From contig UQFM01000041.1 in the NCBI GenBank assembly GCA_900540295.1, forward strand, positions 1 through 16,229: a stretch of 16,229 nucleotides of DNA, given 5' to 3'. The translations under genes and the position numbers were made by a program. The stretch is from an uncultured Oscillospiraceae bacterium (GTDB taxonomy: Bacteria > Bacillota > Clostridia > Oscillospirales > Acutalibacteraceae). Under the pieces are notes generated by a model that searched no databases, was not told the origin of the DNA, and saw only the letters and a list, made by a program, of their open reading frames with translations. Shown here piece after piece: positions 6,506 to 13,064 of the stretch (its first letter is position 1; the number at the start of each line of letters is the position of its first letter).

Positions 6506-8530
6506 TTATGCTGTTGCTTCTAATGTAAACACCGCACCGTCAGGGACGGGCGACTGCATTTCATCTGTATCCGCCGAATATTTATATTGCGGGATGGGCG
6601 AGGACTGTGCCGCGTCAAACACAAAATCACTTCCCTGTGCGTGAAACACATAGACATTTTCACCGTCATTTGTCCGCAGGGTAAGCGTGCCGTCCGTCAA
6701 ATCATAAGTTCCGTGCGGCCAATAACTGCTGAATGCAGAATAGGTGAATTGAAACTGATTCGTGTGCTGGGACAGTGTAAACTTTGGCTCCGACCAATCG
6801 ACTGAATTGTGAAAAACATATGTCCTATCCGCATATGGGTCCCCCGTAACATTGGTACAAACCAATTTTCCGTCTGCGTTTTCAGCCAATTGGAATGCTA
6901 AGCGTACAGGGTAATCCAACCTTTCTTCGGCAGCGATTTCGGAATCGTTATCTGTACATTCGCTTTCGAATAGATATGTACCGGGTTGCGTAATGTCCAG
7001 TACCCCCAAATTGTACCTTTGCACGCGAAAACTGTTTGCAGGCAACAGAATACCGATTGCATTAAATCCATAGTTTTCCGGAAAACTGTATGGTTCCCAA
7101 CTATTTTCAGTTATGCGACTTATGGAAAAATCTTCGCCGAACATTAGGTCTTTCTCAGAGGGATTGACCCATTTGATTTCCATATACGGCTTTGCACCCG
7201 AGAAATCCGCTTCCGTAATTTCAAGGAATACGCCGGACGAAGGAACAGAATCGGCGTTCCATAAGTATTCCTGCAAAAATTGCCGAACTGCCCGCGGGTC
7301 TTTCACACGGTGGGTGTACGAAGGTTTGGTTGTATCGTAAACCCAAAGTTCTGTGCAGTTGCCGTTAAAGTAATAGCAGATATCGCCGCTGTAAAAGTGA
7401 AAAATCACCGTATTGGTTTTATCTCTTTCTTCACTGCGAGAGCGTGTAATCGGTGTCCTGTCTACATATATTTCGTTCATAAAATTGCGAACCGCATCGA
7501 TGTGTCTGTCAGGGATTTCATATGTTTCTCCCTGTGTAATCACTGTAACGGATTGCGGTTTATCGGATATTTGTCCCAATTCTGTTAACAGAATCCCTTT
7601 CGGCACAGTTAAAAAGCATACCGCCACGGCAATGCAGGCAAGCACAGCGGTGATGCACACCCAAAATGCAGGTTTTTTGTAATGCAAAACCGATTTAATT
7701 CTGTTTTTAACATCGGTTTCCCCGAACGCCACGGGGCAGGCGGAAATTCGCTTTTGCGATATACTGCAACGGATGAGGGCTTCGGCATATGGCTTTTTGC
7801 ATTCCGCGCCCATCACTTTTACAACCTTTTCGTCACAGGCGAGTTCAATGTCACGGCAAAGCAAAATATAAGCAACCCATATCAGCGGGTTGAACCAATA
7901 TACGCTCAACAGCGCAAAACCGAGCGGCTTCCACAGGTGGTCGCGCCGCTTCAAATGCGCTTTTTCGTGCGCAAGGACATAAGGCATATCTGCTTCTTCC
8001 ATAGAAGACGGCAGAAAAATATGCGGCTTAAAAACGCCGAGAATAAACGGTGCGGGGATGCGGTCACAAAGGTAAATGTTTTCTGCGTATTTTATGCTTT
8101 CGTCGGTTTGTTTGCGAAGCTTCACAAAACTCACAATCGCATAGATTGCCATTGCCGAAATACCGAGAAGCCAAATCACCGCAAACAGCTGTGTGATGTG
8201 CAGACCTGTGTTTGTCGGCACAGTAACCCCTTCAAAATAGCGGTCAGCAAGCTCGGCGTTTACACGTGTATCCACACCTGTAAACCCTGTTTGCACCGAA
8301 AAGGACGGTTCGCTGAGTACCGCATCGGGAATCGTCTGCGCACTCGGAATCAGGCTGAGCGCGCTTTCTAAGGAAAACGGACAAATCAGCCGCAAGCCGA
8401 CCAAAGCCCACAGCACGGGGCGTATGGCTTTCGGCGATTTTTTTAGAAAAACACGCAGTACAACGATTGCCAAAATCATAAAACTTGCCGCAATACTCAT
8501 ATTGAAAAGCTTTAAAAATACAGCTTCCAT
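6506..8530 (-). CDS. M56 family BlaR1-like sensor metalloprotease with a non-PBP ectodomain
   Basis: The 674-residue membrane protein has TM helices at about 8-29, 36-54, 113-136, 202-224 and 287-309. The cytosolic zinc-protease core is HEKAH (188-192) with downstream ELACDE (229-234), followed by the family motif RIKSVLHYKKP (277-287). In BlaR1/MecR1, ligand binding outside activates this protease and inactivates the BlaI repressor. Here the roughly 365-residue extracellular part lacks the SxxK, SxN and KTG motifs of the penicillin sensor. It appears to hold a segment at 320-425, an Ig-like region at about 430-550 (similar to the Ig-like domain seen in clostridial M56 proteins), and a beta-rich end at 551-674 containing WPHGTYDLTDGTLTL. 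The start overlaps the blaI stop by one base (TAATG), indicating translational coupling. The ligand is unknown. Confidence 0.88.
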   Translation of the reverse strand: MEAVFLKLFNMSIAASFMILAIVVLRVFLKKSPKAIRPVLWALVGLRLICPFSLESALSLIPSAQTIPDAVLSEPSFSVQTGFTGVDTRVNAELADRYFEGVTVPTNTGLHITQLFAVIWLLGISAMAIYAIVSFVKLRKQTDESIKYAENIYLCDRIPAPFILGVFKPHIFLPSSMEEADMPYVLAHEKAHLKRRDHLWKPLGFALLSVYWFNPLIWVAYILLCRDIELACDEKVVKVMGAECKKPYAEALIRCSISQKRISACPVAFGETDVKNRIKSVLHYKKPAFWVCITAVLACIAVAVCFLTVPKGILLTELGQISDKPQSVTVITQGETYEIPDRHIDAVRNFMNEIYVDRTPITRSRSEERDKTNTVIFHFYSGDICYYFNGNCTELWVYDTTKPSYTHRVKDPRAVRQFLQEYLWNADSVPSSGVFLEITEADFSGAKPYMEIKWVNPSEKDLMFGEDFSISRITENSWEPYSFPENYGFNAIGILLPANSFRVQRYNLGVLDITQPGTYLFESECTDNDSEIAAEERLDYPVRLAFQLAENADGKLVCTNVTGDPYADRTYVFHNSVDWSEPKFTLSQHTNQFQFTYSAFSSYWPHGTYDLTDGTLTLRTNDGENVYVFHAQGSDFVFDAAQSSPIPQYKYSADTDEMQSPVPDGAVFTLEATA

Positions 8531-8895
8531 TAGGATTCCTCCTCATATTCCGACACCATACGGCGCAAAAGCGCAACGTCTTCCGAAGAAAGATGCTTTC
8601 GTGTTGTGAATGCGGCAAGAAAGGCGGGGAGAGAACCGTCAAAGGTTTCTTCCACGAATTTTTCGCTTTGCATCGCGTAAAAGTCCGCCTTAGAGATTAA
8701 AGCAGTTACGGTTCCTTTGCTATTTTGGAAAATTCCCTTATCGCACAGCCTTTTTAAAACCGTGTAAGAAGTGGTTTTTTTCCAGTTCAGCTGTTTCGCA
8801 CTGTATTGCGCAAGCACCGAAGACGCAATCGGTTCATTTTGCCAGATAATATCGGCAAATCGGGCTTCTACAGCGCCTAACTGTAAATCAGACAT
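8530..8895 (-). CDS. BlaI/MecI/CopY family transcriptional repressor
   Basis: The 121-residue protein has the BlaI layout: winged helix (about 1-80, with KKTTSYTVLKRLCDKG at 39-54 as the recognition region) and a C-terminal dimerisation helix pair. Such dimers bind TACA-N3-TGTA dyads and are inactivated by proteolysis when the partner M56 receptor fires. GGGG at 8903-8906 is seven bases before ATG. The gene is first in a two-gene operon with the receptor and sits behind a promoter that overlaps two matching operators, so autorepression is likely. No beta-lactamase or other obvious target gene is in the window, so regulated genes may be elsewhere. Confidence 0.92.
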   Translation of the reverse strand: MSDLQLGAVEARFADIIWQNEPIASSVLAQYSAKQLNWKKTTSYTVLKRLCDKGIFQNSKGTVTALISKADFYAMQSEKFVEETFDGSLPAFLAAFTTRKHLSSEDVALLRRMVSEYEEES

Positions 8896-8917
8896 GAAAA
8901 CGCCCCTTTTTGTTATT

Positions 8918-8930
8918 CTACACCTTGTAG
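8918..8930. promoter_or_regulatory. BlaI-type operator 2
   Basis: CTACA-CCT-TGTAG is a perfect dyad with the TACA-N3-TGTA core bound by BlaI/MecI repressors. It lies just downstream of the -10 box of the blaI promoter, around the expected transcription start, and its centre is 25 bases from that of operator 1. Confidence 0.8.
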
Positions 8931-8939
8931 TACAGCTCT

Positions 8940-8958
8940 ATTCTACATTGTGTAGAAT
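8940..8958. promoter_or_regulatory. BlaI-type operator 1
   Basis: ATTCTACATTGTGTAGAAT is a perfect 19-base palindrome (8-base arms, 3-base centre) with the TACA-N3-TGTA core. It covers the -10 box and most of the spacer of the minus-strand blaI promoter, so occupancy should block RNA polymerase. Confidence 0.85.
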
Positions 8959-8968
8959 GATTTGTCAA
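8940..8968 (-). promoter_or_regulatory. Sigma-A promoter of the blaI-blaR1-like operon
   Basis: On the minus strand TTGACA (8968-8963) is a consensus -35. A 17-base spacer follows, then TAGAAT (8945-8940) as -10. Transcription would start near 8933, giving a leader of about 38 bases before the blaI ATG. Confidence 0.85.
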
Positions 8969-8996
8969 TACCAAATTTCTCGAGCTGACAGCAAAG

Positions 8997-9145
8997 CACA
9001 ACCCGTAGGGGGCAAACTACGGCGACCCGAGCAAAGTCGGGTTTTGCACGAAACGACAGCGGCTCACAATCCCGTAGGGGCGTGCATCGCGCGCCCGCGA
9101 AATCTGATGAAACTTTGCGGACGGACAAGGATGTCCGTCCCTACG
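8997..9145. repeat. Cluster of GTAGGGG hairpin repeats
   Basis: Three head elements are visible. CACAACCCGTAGGGGG at 8997-9012 begins a CCGTAG/CTACGG dyad (9004-9009, 9018-9023). CACAATCCCGTAGGGGCG (9065-9082) leads into an imperfect palindrome ending CGCGCCCGC (9090-9098). An inverted copy ends with CCCTACG (9139-9145) after the perfect hairpin GGACGGACA/TGTCCGTCC (9119-9127, 9132-9140). The 9065-9098 copy is nearly identical to 12959-12992. Confidence 0.75.
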
Positions 9146-9154
9146 CGCAAAACG

Positions 9155-9200
9155 AAAAAACGGCACCGAAAGCAGATGCGAAAAATCTGCTTTCGGTGCC
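9155..9200 (-). terminator. Intrinsic terminator of ftsW/rodA
   Basis: GGCACCGAAAGCAGAT (9162-9177) and ATCTGCTTTCGGTGCC (9185-9200) form a 16-bp perfect stem with a seven-base loop. Read on the minus strand it is followed by a run of T (9160-9155). It lies 14 bases beyond the stop of the SEDS gene. Confidence 0.92.
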
Positions 9201-9214
9201 ACTTTTGGCATATT

Positions 9215-10384
9215 TTACATCTTTTTCAACGAATCATACACCCGCACATTCACGGCTTCCTGTTCGCAGTTGTGACGGTATATACTCAGCACCAGACCCA
9301 GCCCGATATACACACCGAGGTTTGCCGAACCGCCCGCCGAGAAGAAGGGGAGCGTAATCCCGATAACGGGCAAAAGCATTAAACACATCCCGACGTTAAT
9401 GACAACCTGCCCGATAATCATTGCCGCCATGCCGCTGCAAATCAGATTCGTGGAACGTTCGCGGGACTTTTGGCCGATGATTAAAATCCGAACCGCAATG
9501 AAAAACAGGAGCGCAAGCGCAAGAATACAGCCTATAAATCCGAGCTCTTCCCCGATAACCGAAAAAATCATATCGTTGTGCCGTTCGGGAACCACGCCCG
9601 CCTGCGTGTAGGCACCTTTAAACAGACCCTGTCCCGTTATCCCGCCCGCGCCGATAGCGGTAATGCCGTATTTTTGCTGATAAATAATGTCAGGATATAA
9701 ATCAGGATAAATCAGCGCCAAAAATCGGTTCTTTTGAATGGAAGAAAACACATACGTCCATACAAGCGGTATCGCCGCGCCGATGAGCGCCGTACCGCCC
9801 AAGAAGTAGCCCCAATGTACACCGCCTGCAAACAGCATTGCCGCCGCAATGACAAGGAATACCAACGCCGAACCCATATCGCCCGTTTCCATAACCAAAA
9901 AAGTCGGAATCATGGCATGCACGCCGAGCTGCAGGATGCTCAAAGGCTTGTTAATTTTATCACGCAGTTTGTCTAAATGCACGCCGAAGGTAATAATAAA
10001 TCCGATTTTGACAAATTCCGACGGCTGAATGCTGAACACCTTAAAGTCCAGCCATGTGCGCACATCGGGGCGCGCTTCGGGACCTGAGCCGAACGGGAAC
10101 AGCAATAAAAGCGCGACCAAACAAAGAACCCCAATCGGAATCCAAAACCGCGTAAATACCTCGTAGTTGAAATAGGAGATACAAAGACAAAGCGCAATGC
10201 CGAGTACAACCGCAATCAGCATGATTGTGAAATCGCGCGAAAACAGCTCGCCCTCTTTGAGTGTACACCGTGTTGCGCTGTAAACCGTTAAAAGTCCGTA
10301 TACAGATGTCAGTACGGCAGAAAATAACAAAAACTTATCCGTCTCGTGCAGAAACAGACGTACAGCATTAAAAATCTTTTTCAT
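9215..10384 (-). CDS. SEDS family peptidoglycan polymerase (FtsW/RodA/SpoVE)
   Basis: A polytopic membrane protein of 389 residues with about ten TM helices. SEDS proteins polymerise lipid II into glycan strands together with a class B PBP. Family motifs (numbered from the longer TTG reading) are SIQPSEF (121-127), METGDMGSALVF (168-179), the catalytic-loop motif PERHNDMIF (269-277) with the essential Asp at D274, GEELGFIG (281-288) and SAGGSANLG (352-360). A TTG at 10393 could add three residues, but the GAGG site (10398-10395) is ten bases from ATG 10384 and too close to the TTG. The dedicated promoter and terminator suggest a single-gene unit. No PBP partner is adjacent, so FtsW versus RodA cannot be assigned firmly; the PExHNDMIF/SGG pattern slightly favours RodA-like. 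Confidence 0.9.
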   Translation of the reverse strand: MKKIFNAVRLFLHETDKFLLFSAVLTSVYGLLTVYSATRCTLKEGELFSRDFTIMLIAVVLGIALCLCISYFNYEVFTRFWIPIGVLCLVALLLLFPFGSGPEARPDVRTWLDFKVFSIQPSEFVKIGFIITFGVHLDKLRDKINKPLSILQLGVHAMIPTFLVMETGDMGSALVFLVIAAAMLFAGGVHWGYFLGGTALIGAAIPLVWTYVFSSIQKNRFLALIYPDLYPDIIYQQKYGITAIGAGGITGQGLFKGAYTQAGVVPERHNDMIFSVIGEELGFIGCILALALLFFIAVRILIIGQKSRERSTNLICSGMAAMIIGQVVINVGMCLMLLPVIGITLPFFSAGGSANLGVYIGLGLVLSIYRHNCEQEAVNVRVYDSLKKM

Positions 10385-10413
10385 AGAATGCAAACCTCAT
10401 CAGTATTACTTCC

Positions 10414-10442
10414 ATTATAGTATGCCTGTCCGCGAAATTCAA
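10414..10442 (-). promoter_or_regulatory. Promoter of ftsW/rodA
   Basis: On the minus strand TTGAAT (10442-10437), 17-base spacer, TATAAT (10419-10414). It lies 30 bases before the chosen ATG and is back to back with the tsaE promoter. Confidence 0.8.
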
Positions 10443-10452
10443 GCAAAAAGTA

Positions 10453-10481
10453 TTTACTCTGCCGAGAAAGCGTGTTACAAT
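10453..10481 (+). promoter_or_regulatory. Promoter of the tsaE-tsaB-rpiB operon
   Basis: TTTACT (10453-10458), 17-base spacer, TACAAT (10476-10481). The expected start near 10488 gives a leader of about 54 bases before GTG 10542. The two -35 boxes of the divergent promoters are only ten bases apart. Confidence 0.7.
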
Positions 10482-10541
10482 ATACAAAACAATATGCAAT
10501 ACGGTGCTGTTTGCAGTTTTAAACTCGGCTTAGGTGATTTT

Positions 10542-10973
10542 GTGCAAAAGTTTATAACAAAAAGTTATGGGGAGACCTGTGCGCTTGGTGAACGCCTCGG
10601 AAAGGCGCTTCGCGGCGGGCGCGTTATTGCTTTTTTCGGCGGCATGGGGATGGGTAAAACTGCCTTTGTGACAGGTGTCGCCAAAGGGATGGGACTTTCG
10701 GATTCTGTCAGCAGTCCTACCTTTTCCATTGTCAATGTCTACGGCAAAAATGCCGAGCTTTGTCATTTCGATATGTACCGTGTGGAATCTTGGGAAGACC
10801 TGGATTCTACCGGATTTTTTGAGTATATGGAGAACGGTTCCGTGCTTTGTGTCGAGTGGAGCGAGAATATTGAGAACGCTTTGCCTGCCGATGCTGTGCG
10901 CATTTCCATCGCGCAGGGGGATGAGGCGGATACCCGTATAATCACAGTAGACGGATTGGAGGCGGTGTTATGA
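10542..10973 (+). CDS. tsaE: tRNA threonylcarbamoyladenosine biosynthesis ATPase TsaE
   Basis: TsaE is the ATPase of the TsaB-TsaD-TsaE complex that makes t6A37 on ANN-decoding tRNAs in the cytosol. The 143-residue protein has Walker A GGMGMGKTAF (33-42), SSPTF (57-61), HFDMYR (75-80) with the family Asp, and EWSEN (105-109). I start at GTG 10542 because AGGTGA (10532-10537) precedes it and the resulting length fits the family (about 150). In-frame ATGs at 10422 and 10494 lie upstream of, or right at, the predicted transcription start and lack ribosome binding sites. The stop overlaps the tsaB ATG by four bases (ATGA), so the two are translationally coupled. Confidence 0.93.
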   Translation: MQKFITKSYGETCALGERLGKALRGGRVIAFFGGMGMGKTAFVTGVAKGMGLSDSVSSPTFSIVNVYGKNAELCHFDMYRVESWEDLDSTGFFEYMENGSVLCVEWSENIENALPADAVRISIAQGDEADTRIITVDGLEAVL

Positions 10974-11680
10974 AAATATTTGCATTGGACTGTGCCGCCG
11001 TTTCTGCAAGTGCCGCACTGACGGATGCAGAGGTTTTGTTGGGTGAGAGCTTTACAAATGTGAAACTGACCCACAGCCAAACGCTGTTGCCTATGGCGGA
11101 ATCACTTTTGGAAAATAGCCGTGCGAATTTATCGGATGTGGATGTTTTTGCGGTGACCGTGGGTCCCGGCTCGTTTACAGGCGTGCGTATCGGTGTTGCC
11201 GCGCTTAAGGGTATGGCAGACGCCGCAGAAAAACCGTGCTTCGGCGTGTCCGCGTTAGAAGCGGCGGCATATCCGTTTCGGAATTTTGACGGCATTGTCT
11301 GCGCGGTGATGGATGCACGCTGTGAACAGGTGTACACAGCGTCTTTTTCGGGAAGCGAGCGTTTGACCGAAGATGCGGCAATGAAAATTACCGAATTGGC
11401 AGATTTGCTTTCCGAATATAACCGCCCCGTATTGCTCACAGGGGACGGCGCGCAAAAGGTGGCAGACACACTCGGTGCGGCTTGCAGGTTCCCGATTGCG
11501 GCGGTGCCTGCACAAATGCGCTATCCGAGAGCGTCAAGTGCGGCATATTTGGCATATGAGAAAATACAAAAGGGCGAGCCTGTTGTTTCTTCCAAGGCAT
11601 TACAGCCGTTGTATCTGCGCTTGCCGCAGGCACAGCGGGAATTAAACAATAAACAGAAAATAAATAAGATAGGGGAATGA
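10970..11680 (+). CDS. tsaB: tRNA threonylcarbamoyladenosine biosynthesis protein TsaB
   Basis: TsaB is the ASKHA-fold, catalytically inactive partner of TsaD in t6A synthesis. The 236-residue protein shows the N-terminal LDCAAVSASAAL (6-17), HSQ (35-37) and the family motif GPGSFTGVRIG (65-75), and its length is normal. The C-terminus reads into Lys/Asn-rich sequence before the stop at 11678. It is coupled to tsaE by an ATGA overlap and is three bases upstream of rpiB. TsaD, TsaC and RimI are not in this window, so the complex is completed from other loci. Confidence 0.93.
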   Translation: MKIFALDCAAVSASAALTDAEVLLGESFTNVKLTHSQTLLPMAESLLENSRANLSDVDVFAVTVGPGSFTGVRIGVAALKGMADAAEKPCFGVSALEAAAYPFRNFDGIVCAVMDARCEQVYTASFSGSERLTEDAAMKITELADLLSEYNRPVLLTGDGAQKVADTLGAACRFPIAAVPAQMRYPRASSAAYLAYEKIQKGEPVVSSKALQPLYLRLPQAQRELNNKQKINKIGE

Positions 11681-11683
11681 CAC

Positions 11684-12133
11684 ATGATTTATCTCGGTGC
11701 AGACCACGGCGGTTACGAATTGAAAGAAGCGATTAAGGCGCATTTGCAGGAACAGGGTATTGCGTTTACCGACTGCGGTACGCATTCCGCAGAGTCGGTA
11801 GACTATGCGCCGATTGCAAAGGAGACTTGTGACCGCTTGCTTTCCGACGGCGACAAATCTTCGCTTGCCGTGCTTTGCTGCGGCACGGGTATCGGCATTT
11901 CTATGGCGGCAAATAAGGTGCGCGGGATTCGTGCGGCTTGCTGTTCGGACTATTTCAGCGCCAAATTTACAAGACTGCATAACAATGCGAATGTGCTTTG
12001 TATGGGCGGACGTGTAGTCGGCGCGGGGCTTGCCTGTGAATTAGTAGATGTTTTTCTGCATACCGATTTTGAAGGCGGTCGCCACCAAAGACGCATAGAC
12101 CAAATTACGGCGATTGAGGAAAGCTATAAATAA
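11684..12133 (+). CDS. rpiB: Ribose-5-phosphate isomerase B
   Basis: It interconverts ribose 5-phosphate and ribulose 5-phosphate in the non-oxidative pentose phosphate pathway. The 149-residue protein is full length for the RpiB/LacA/LacB family. Diagnostic residues are GADHGG (5-10), the catalytic Cys C66 in CGTGIGIS (66-73), HNNANVL (99-105) with H99, and H134/R137 for phosphate binding. C66 and H99 match the numbering I recall for E. coli RpiB. AGGGGA (11671-11676) precedes ATG. It is third gene of the tsaE operon, three bases after tsaB, and is followed by an inverted repeat at 12144-12175. Confidence 0.96.
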   Translation: MIYLGADHGGYELKEAIKAHLQEQGIAFTDCGTHSAESVDYAPIAKETCDRLLSDGDKSSLAVLCCGTGIGISMAANKVRGIRAACCSDYFSAKFTRLHNNANVLCMGGRVVGAGLACELVDVFLHTDFEGGRHQRRIDQITAIEESYK

Positions 12134-12143
12134 TCTGTTTTCG

Positions 12144-12175
12144 GCAGACAAAAAATCTTGTAATTTTTTGTCTGC
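12144..12175. terminator. Inverted repeat after rpiB, overlapping the upp promoter
   Basis: GCAGACAAAAAAT (12144-12156) and ATTTTTTGTCTGC (12163-12175) are perfect complements with loop CTTGTA. The T run is inside the stem, so this is an unusual terminator; it could equally be an operator. The upp -35 box begins in the loop and ends in the right arm. Confidence 0.6.
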
Positions 12176-12186
12176 TGTTATATAAT
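12158..12186 (+). promoter_or_regulatory. Promoter of upp
   Basis: TTGTAA (12158-12163), 17-base spacer, consensus TATAAT (12181-12186). Transcription should start near 12193, leaving a leader of about 28 bases with GGAGG at 12210-12214. The short leader has no room for a PyrR-type attenuator. Confidence 0.8.
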
Positions 12187-12220
12187 ATTTCAGAAGTAAA
12201 AATTATTTTGGAGGCATACT

Positions 12221-12850
12221 ATGGGTAAGGTTACCATTACCAATCATCCGCTGATTCAGCATAAGCTCACACTCCTGCGGGACAAGAATACAGGTTCTAA
12301 GGAATTCCGCGCGCTTGTGCAGGAAATTGCTATGCTGATGTGCTATGAGGCAACACGCGATTTGCCGTTGATGGAAGTTGAAATTGAAACGCCGATTGCT
12401 ATGGCGAAAACCAAAGTGATTTCAGGTAAAACCCTTGCATTTGTGCCGATTCTGCGTGCAGGCACAGGGATGCTCGGCGGCGTGTTGGAATTGGTGCCGT
12501 CGGCAAAGGTCGGTCATATCGGTATGTACCGTGACCCCGAAACCGTAAAACCTGTTCCGTATTACTGCAAAATGCCGTCTGATATTTCTCAGCGCGAAGT
12601 GATTGTGCTTGACCCGATGCTGGCAACAGGCGGTTCGGCGATTGATGCGATTTCGCAGATTAAAACATACAATCCGAAATCCATTAAGTTCATGGGCATT
12701 ATTGCCGCGCCTGAAGGCTTGGAAGCACTTACCACTGCGCATCCCGATGTGGATATCTACTGTGCCGCACTGGACGAAAGACTGGACGAACACAGCTACA
12801 TCATCCCCGGTCTCGGTGATGCAGGCGACCGTATTTTCGGCACGAAATAA
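12221..12850 (+). CDS. upp: Uracil phosphoribosyltransferase
   Basis: A cytosolic pyrimidine salvage enzyme that makes UMP from uracil and PRPP. The 209-residue protein is full length, with ILRAGTGM (77-84), the PRPP loop VLDPMLATGGSA (129-140) and the uracil-binding C-terminal segment PGLGDAGDRIFGT (196-208). The start is fixed by GGAGG seven bases before ATG. It has its own consensus promoter and appears monocistronic, although no terminator is seen until the hairpin at 13016-13046. Confidence 0.97.
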   Translation: MGKVTITNHPLIQHKLTLLRDKNTGSKEFRALVQEIAMLMCYEATRDLPLMEVEIETPIAMAKTKVISGKTLAFVPILRAGTGMLGGVLELVPSAKVGHIGMYRDPETVKPVPYYCKMPSDISQREVIVLDPMLATGGSAIDAISQIKTYNPKSIKFMGIIAAPEGLEALTTAHPDVDIYCAALDERLDEHSYIIPGLGDAGDRIFGTK

Positions 12851-12903
12851 GAACGTGCACATAAGGTTAACGTGAAATTTGCACAGGGGAACGGCATTAC
12901 ACC

Positions 12904-12992
12904 GCCCGTAGGGGCGCTTCACGAAGCGCCCACAAAACCCGTGCAAATGGACGGTACCGCACAATCCGTAGGGGCGCGCATTGCGCGCCCGC
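12904..12992. repeat. Two tandem GTAGGGG hairpin repeats
   Basis: Copy 1 (12905-12931) has head CCCGTAGGGGCG, then the perfect palindrome arms GGGCGCTTC (12912-12920) and GAAGCGCCC (12923-12931). Copy 2 (12959-12992) has CACAATCCGTAGGGGCG, then arms GGGCGCGCA (12972-12980) and TGCGCGCCC (12982-12990). Heads are conserved; arm sequences differ but stay complementary within each copy. Both lie in the same orientation between upp and the DNA glycosylase. Confidence 0.8.
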
Positions 12993-13015
12993 CTTTACCA
13001 ATCCATTCTTAATGC

Positions 13016-13046
13016 AAAGCACTCCCCATCAAACGGGGAGTGCTTT
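13016..13046 (+). terminator. Strong hairpin immediately before the glycosylase gene
   Basis: AAAGCACTCCCC (13016-13027) and GGGGAGTGCTTT (13035-13046) form a 12-bp stem with a seven-base loop. The tail TTTAAG is short. It probably terminates the upp transcript, but it stands only eight bases before the next ribosome binding site. Confidence 0.75.
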
Positions 13047-13064
13047 AAGCGTCAGAGGATACTT

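Larger units (their letters stand above)
8896..9214. other. Intergenic region between blaI-like and ftsW/rodA genes
   Basis: These 319 bases contain the blaI promoter with two operators (8918-8968), a cluster of GTAGGGG hairpin repeats (8997-9145, three head elements), a small terminator-like hairpin ACCCGA/TCGGGT followed by TTTT (9025-9045), and the minus-strand terminator of ftsW/rodA (9155-9200). I see no coding sequence; the short open frames here have no ribosome binding site or recognisable motif. Confidence 0.75.

Noticed and set aside
7682..8371. Long + strand open frame (229 codons) opposite the blaR1-like gene
   Set aside because: It is antisense to a clear M56 protein, has no ribosome binding site, and its Cys/His/Arg/Asn-rich composition is typical of a reverse-complement shadow.
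6506..8895. Classical beta-lactamase resistance regulon (blaR1-blaI-blaZ)
   Set aside because: The receptor lacks penicillin-binding motifs and no beta-lactamase gene is in the window, so only the regulatory pair can be claimed.
9025..9045. Small ACCCGA/TCGGGT hairpin with TTTT as a + strand terminator
   Set aside because: The stem is only six bases, no + strand gene precedes it, and it lies within the repeat cluster, so it is more likely part of that element.
8997..9145. CRISPR array
   Set aside because: The repeats are irregularly spaced, palindromic, in mixed orientation and lack uniform spacers; no cas genes are present.
10422..10541. Longer N-terminus for TsaE from ATG 10422
   Set aside because: It would extend through the predicted promoter, lacks a ribosome binding site, and would add 40 residues absent from the family.
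12981..13064. Longer N-terminus for the DNA glycosylase from 12981
   Set aside because: The extension runs through a hairpin repeat and a terminator stem; ATG 13065 has a good ribosome binding site and fits the family length.
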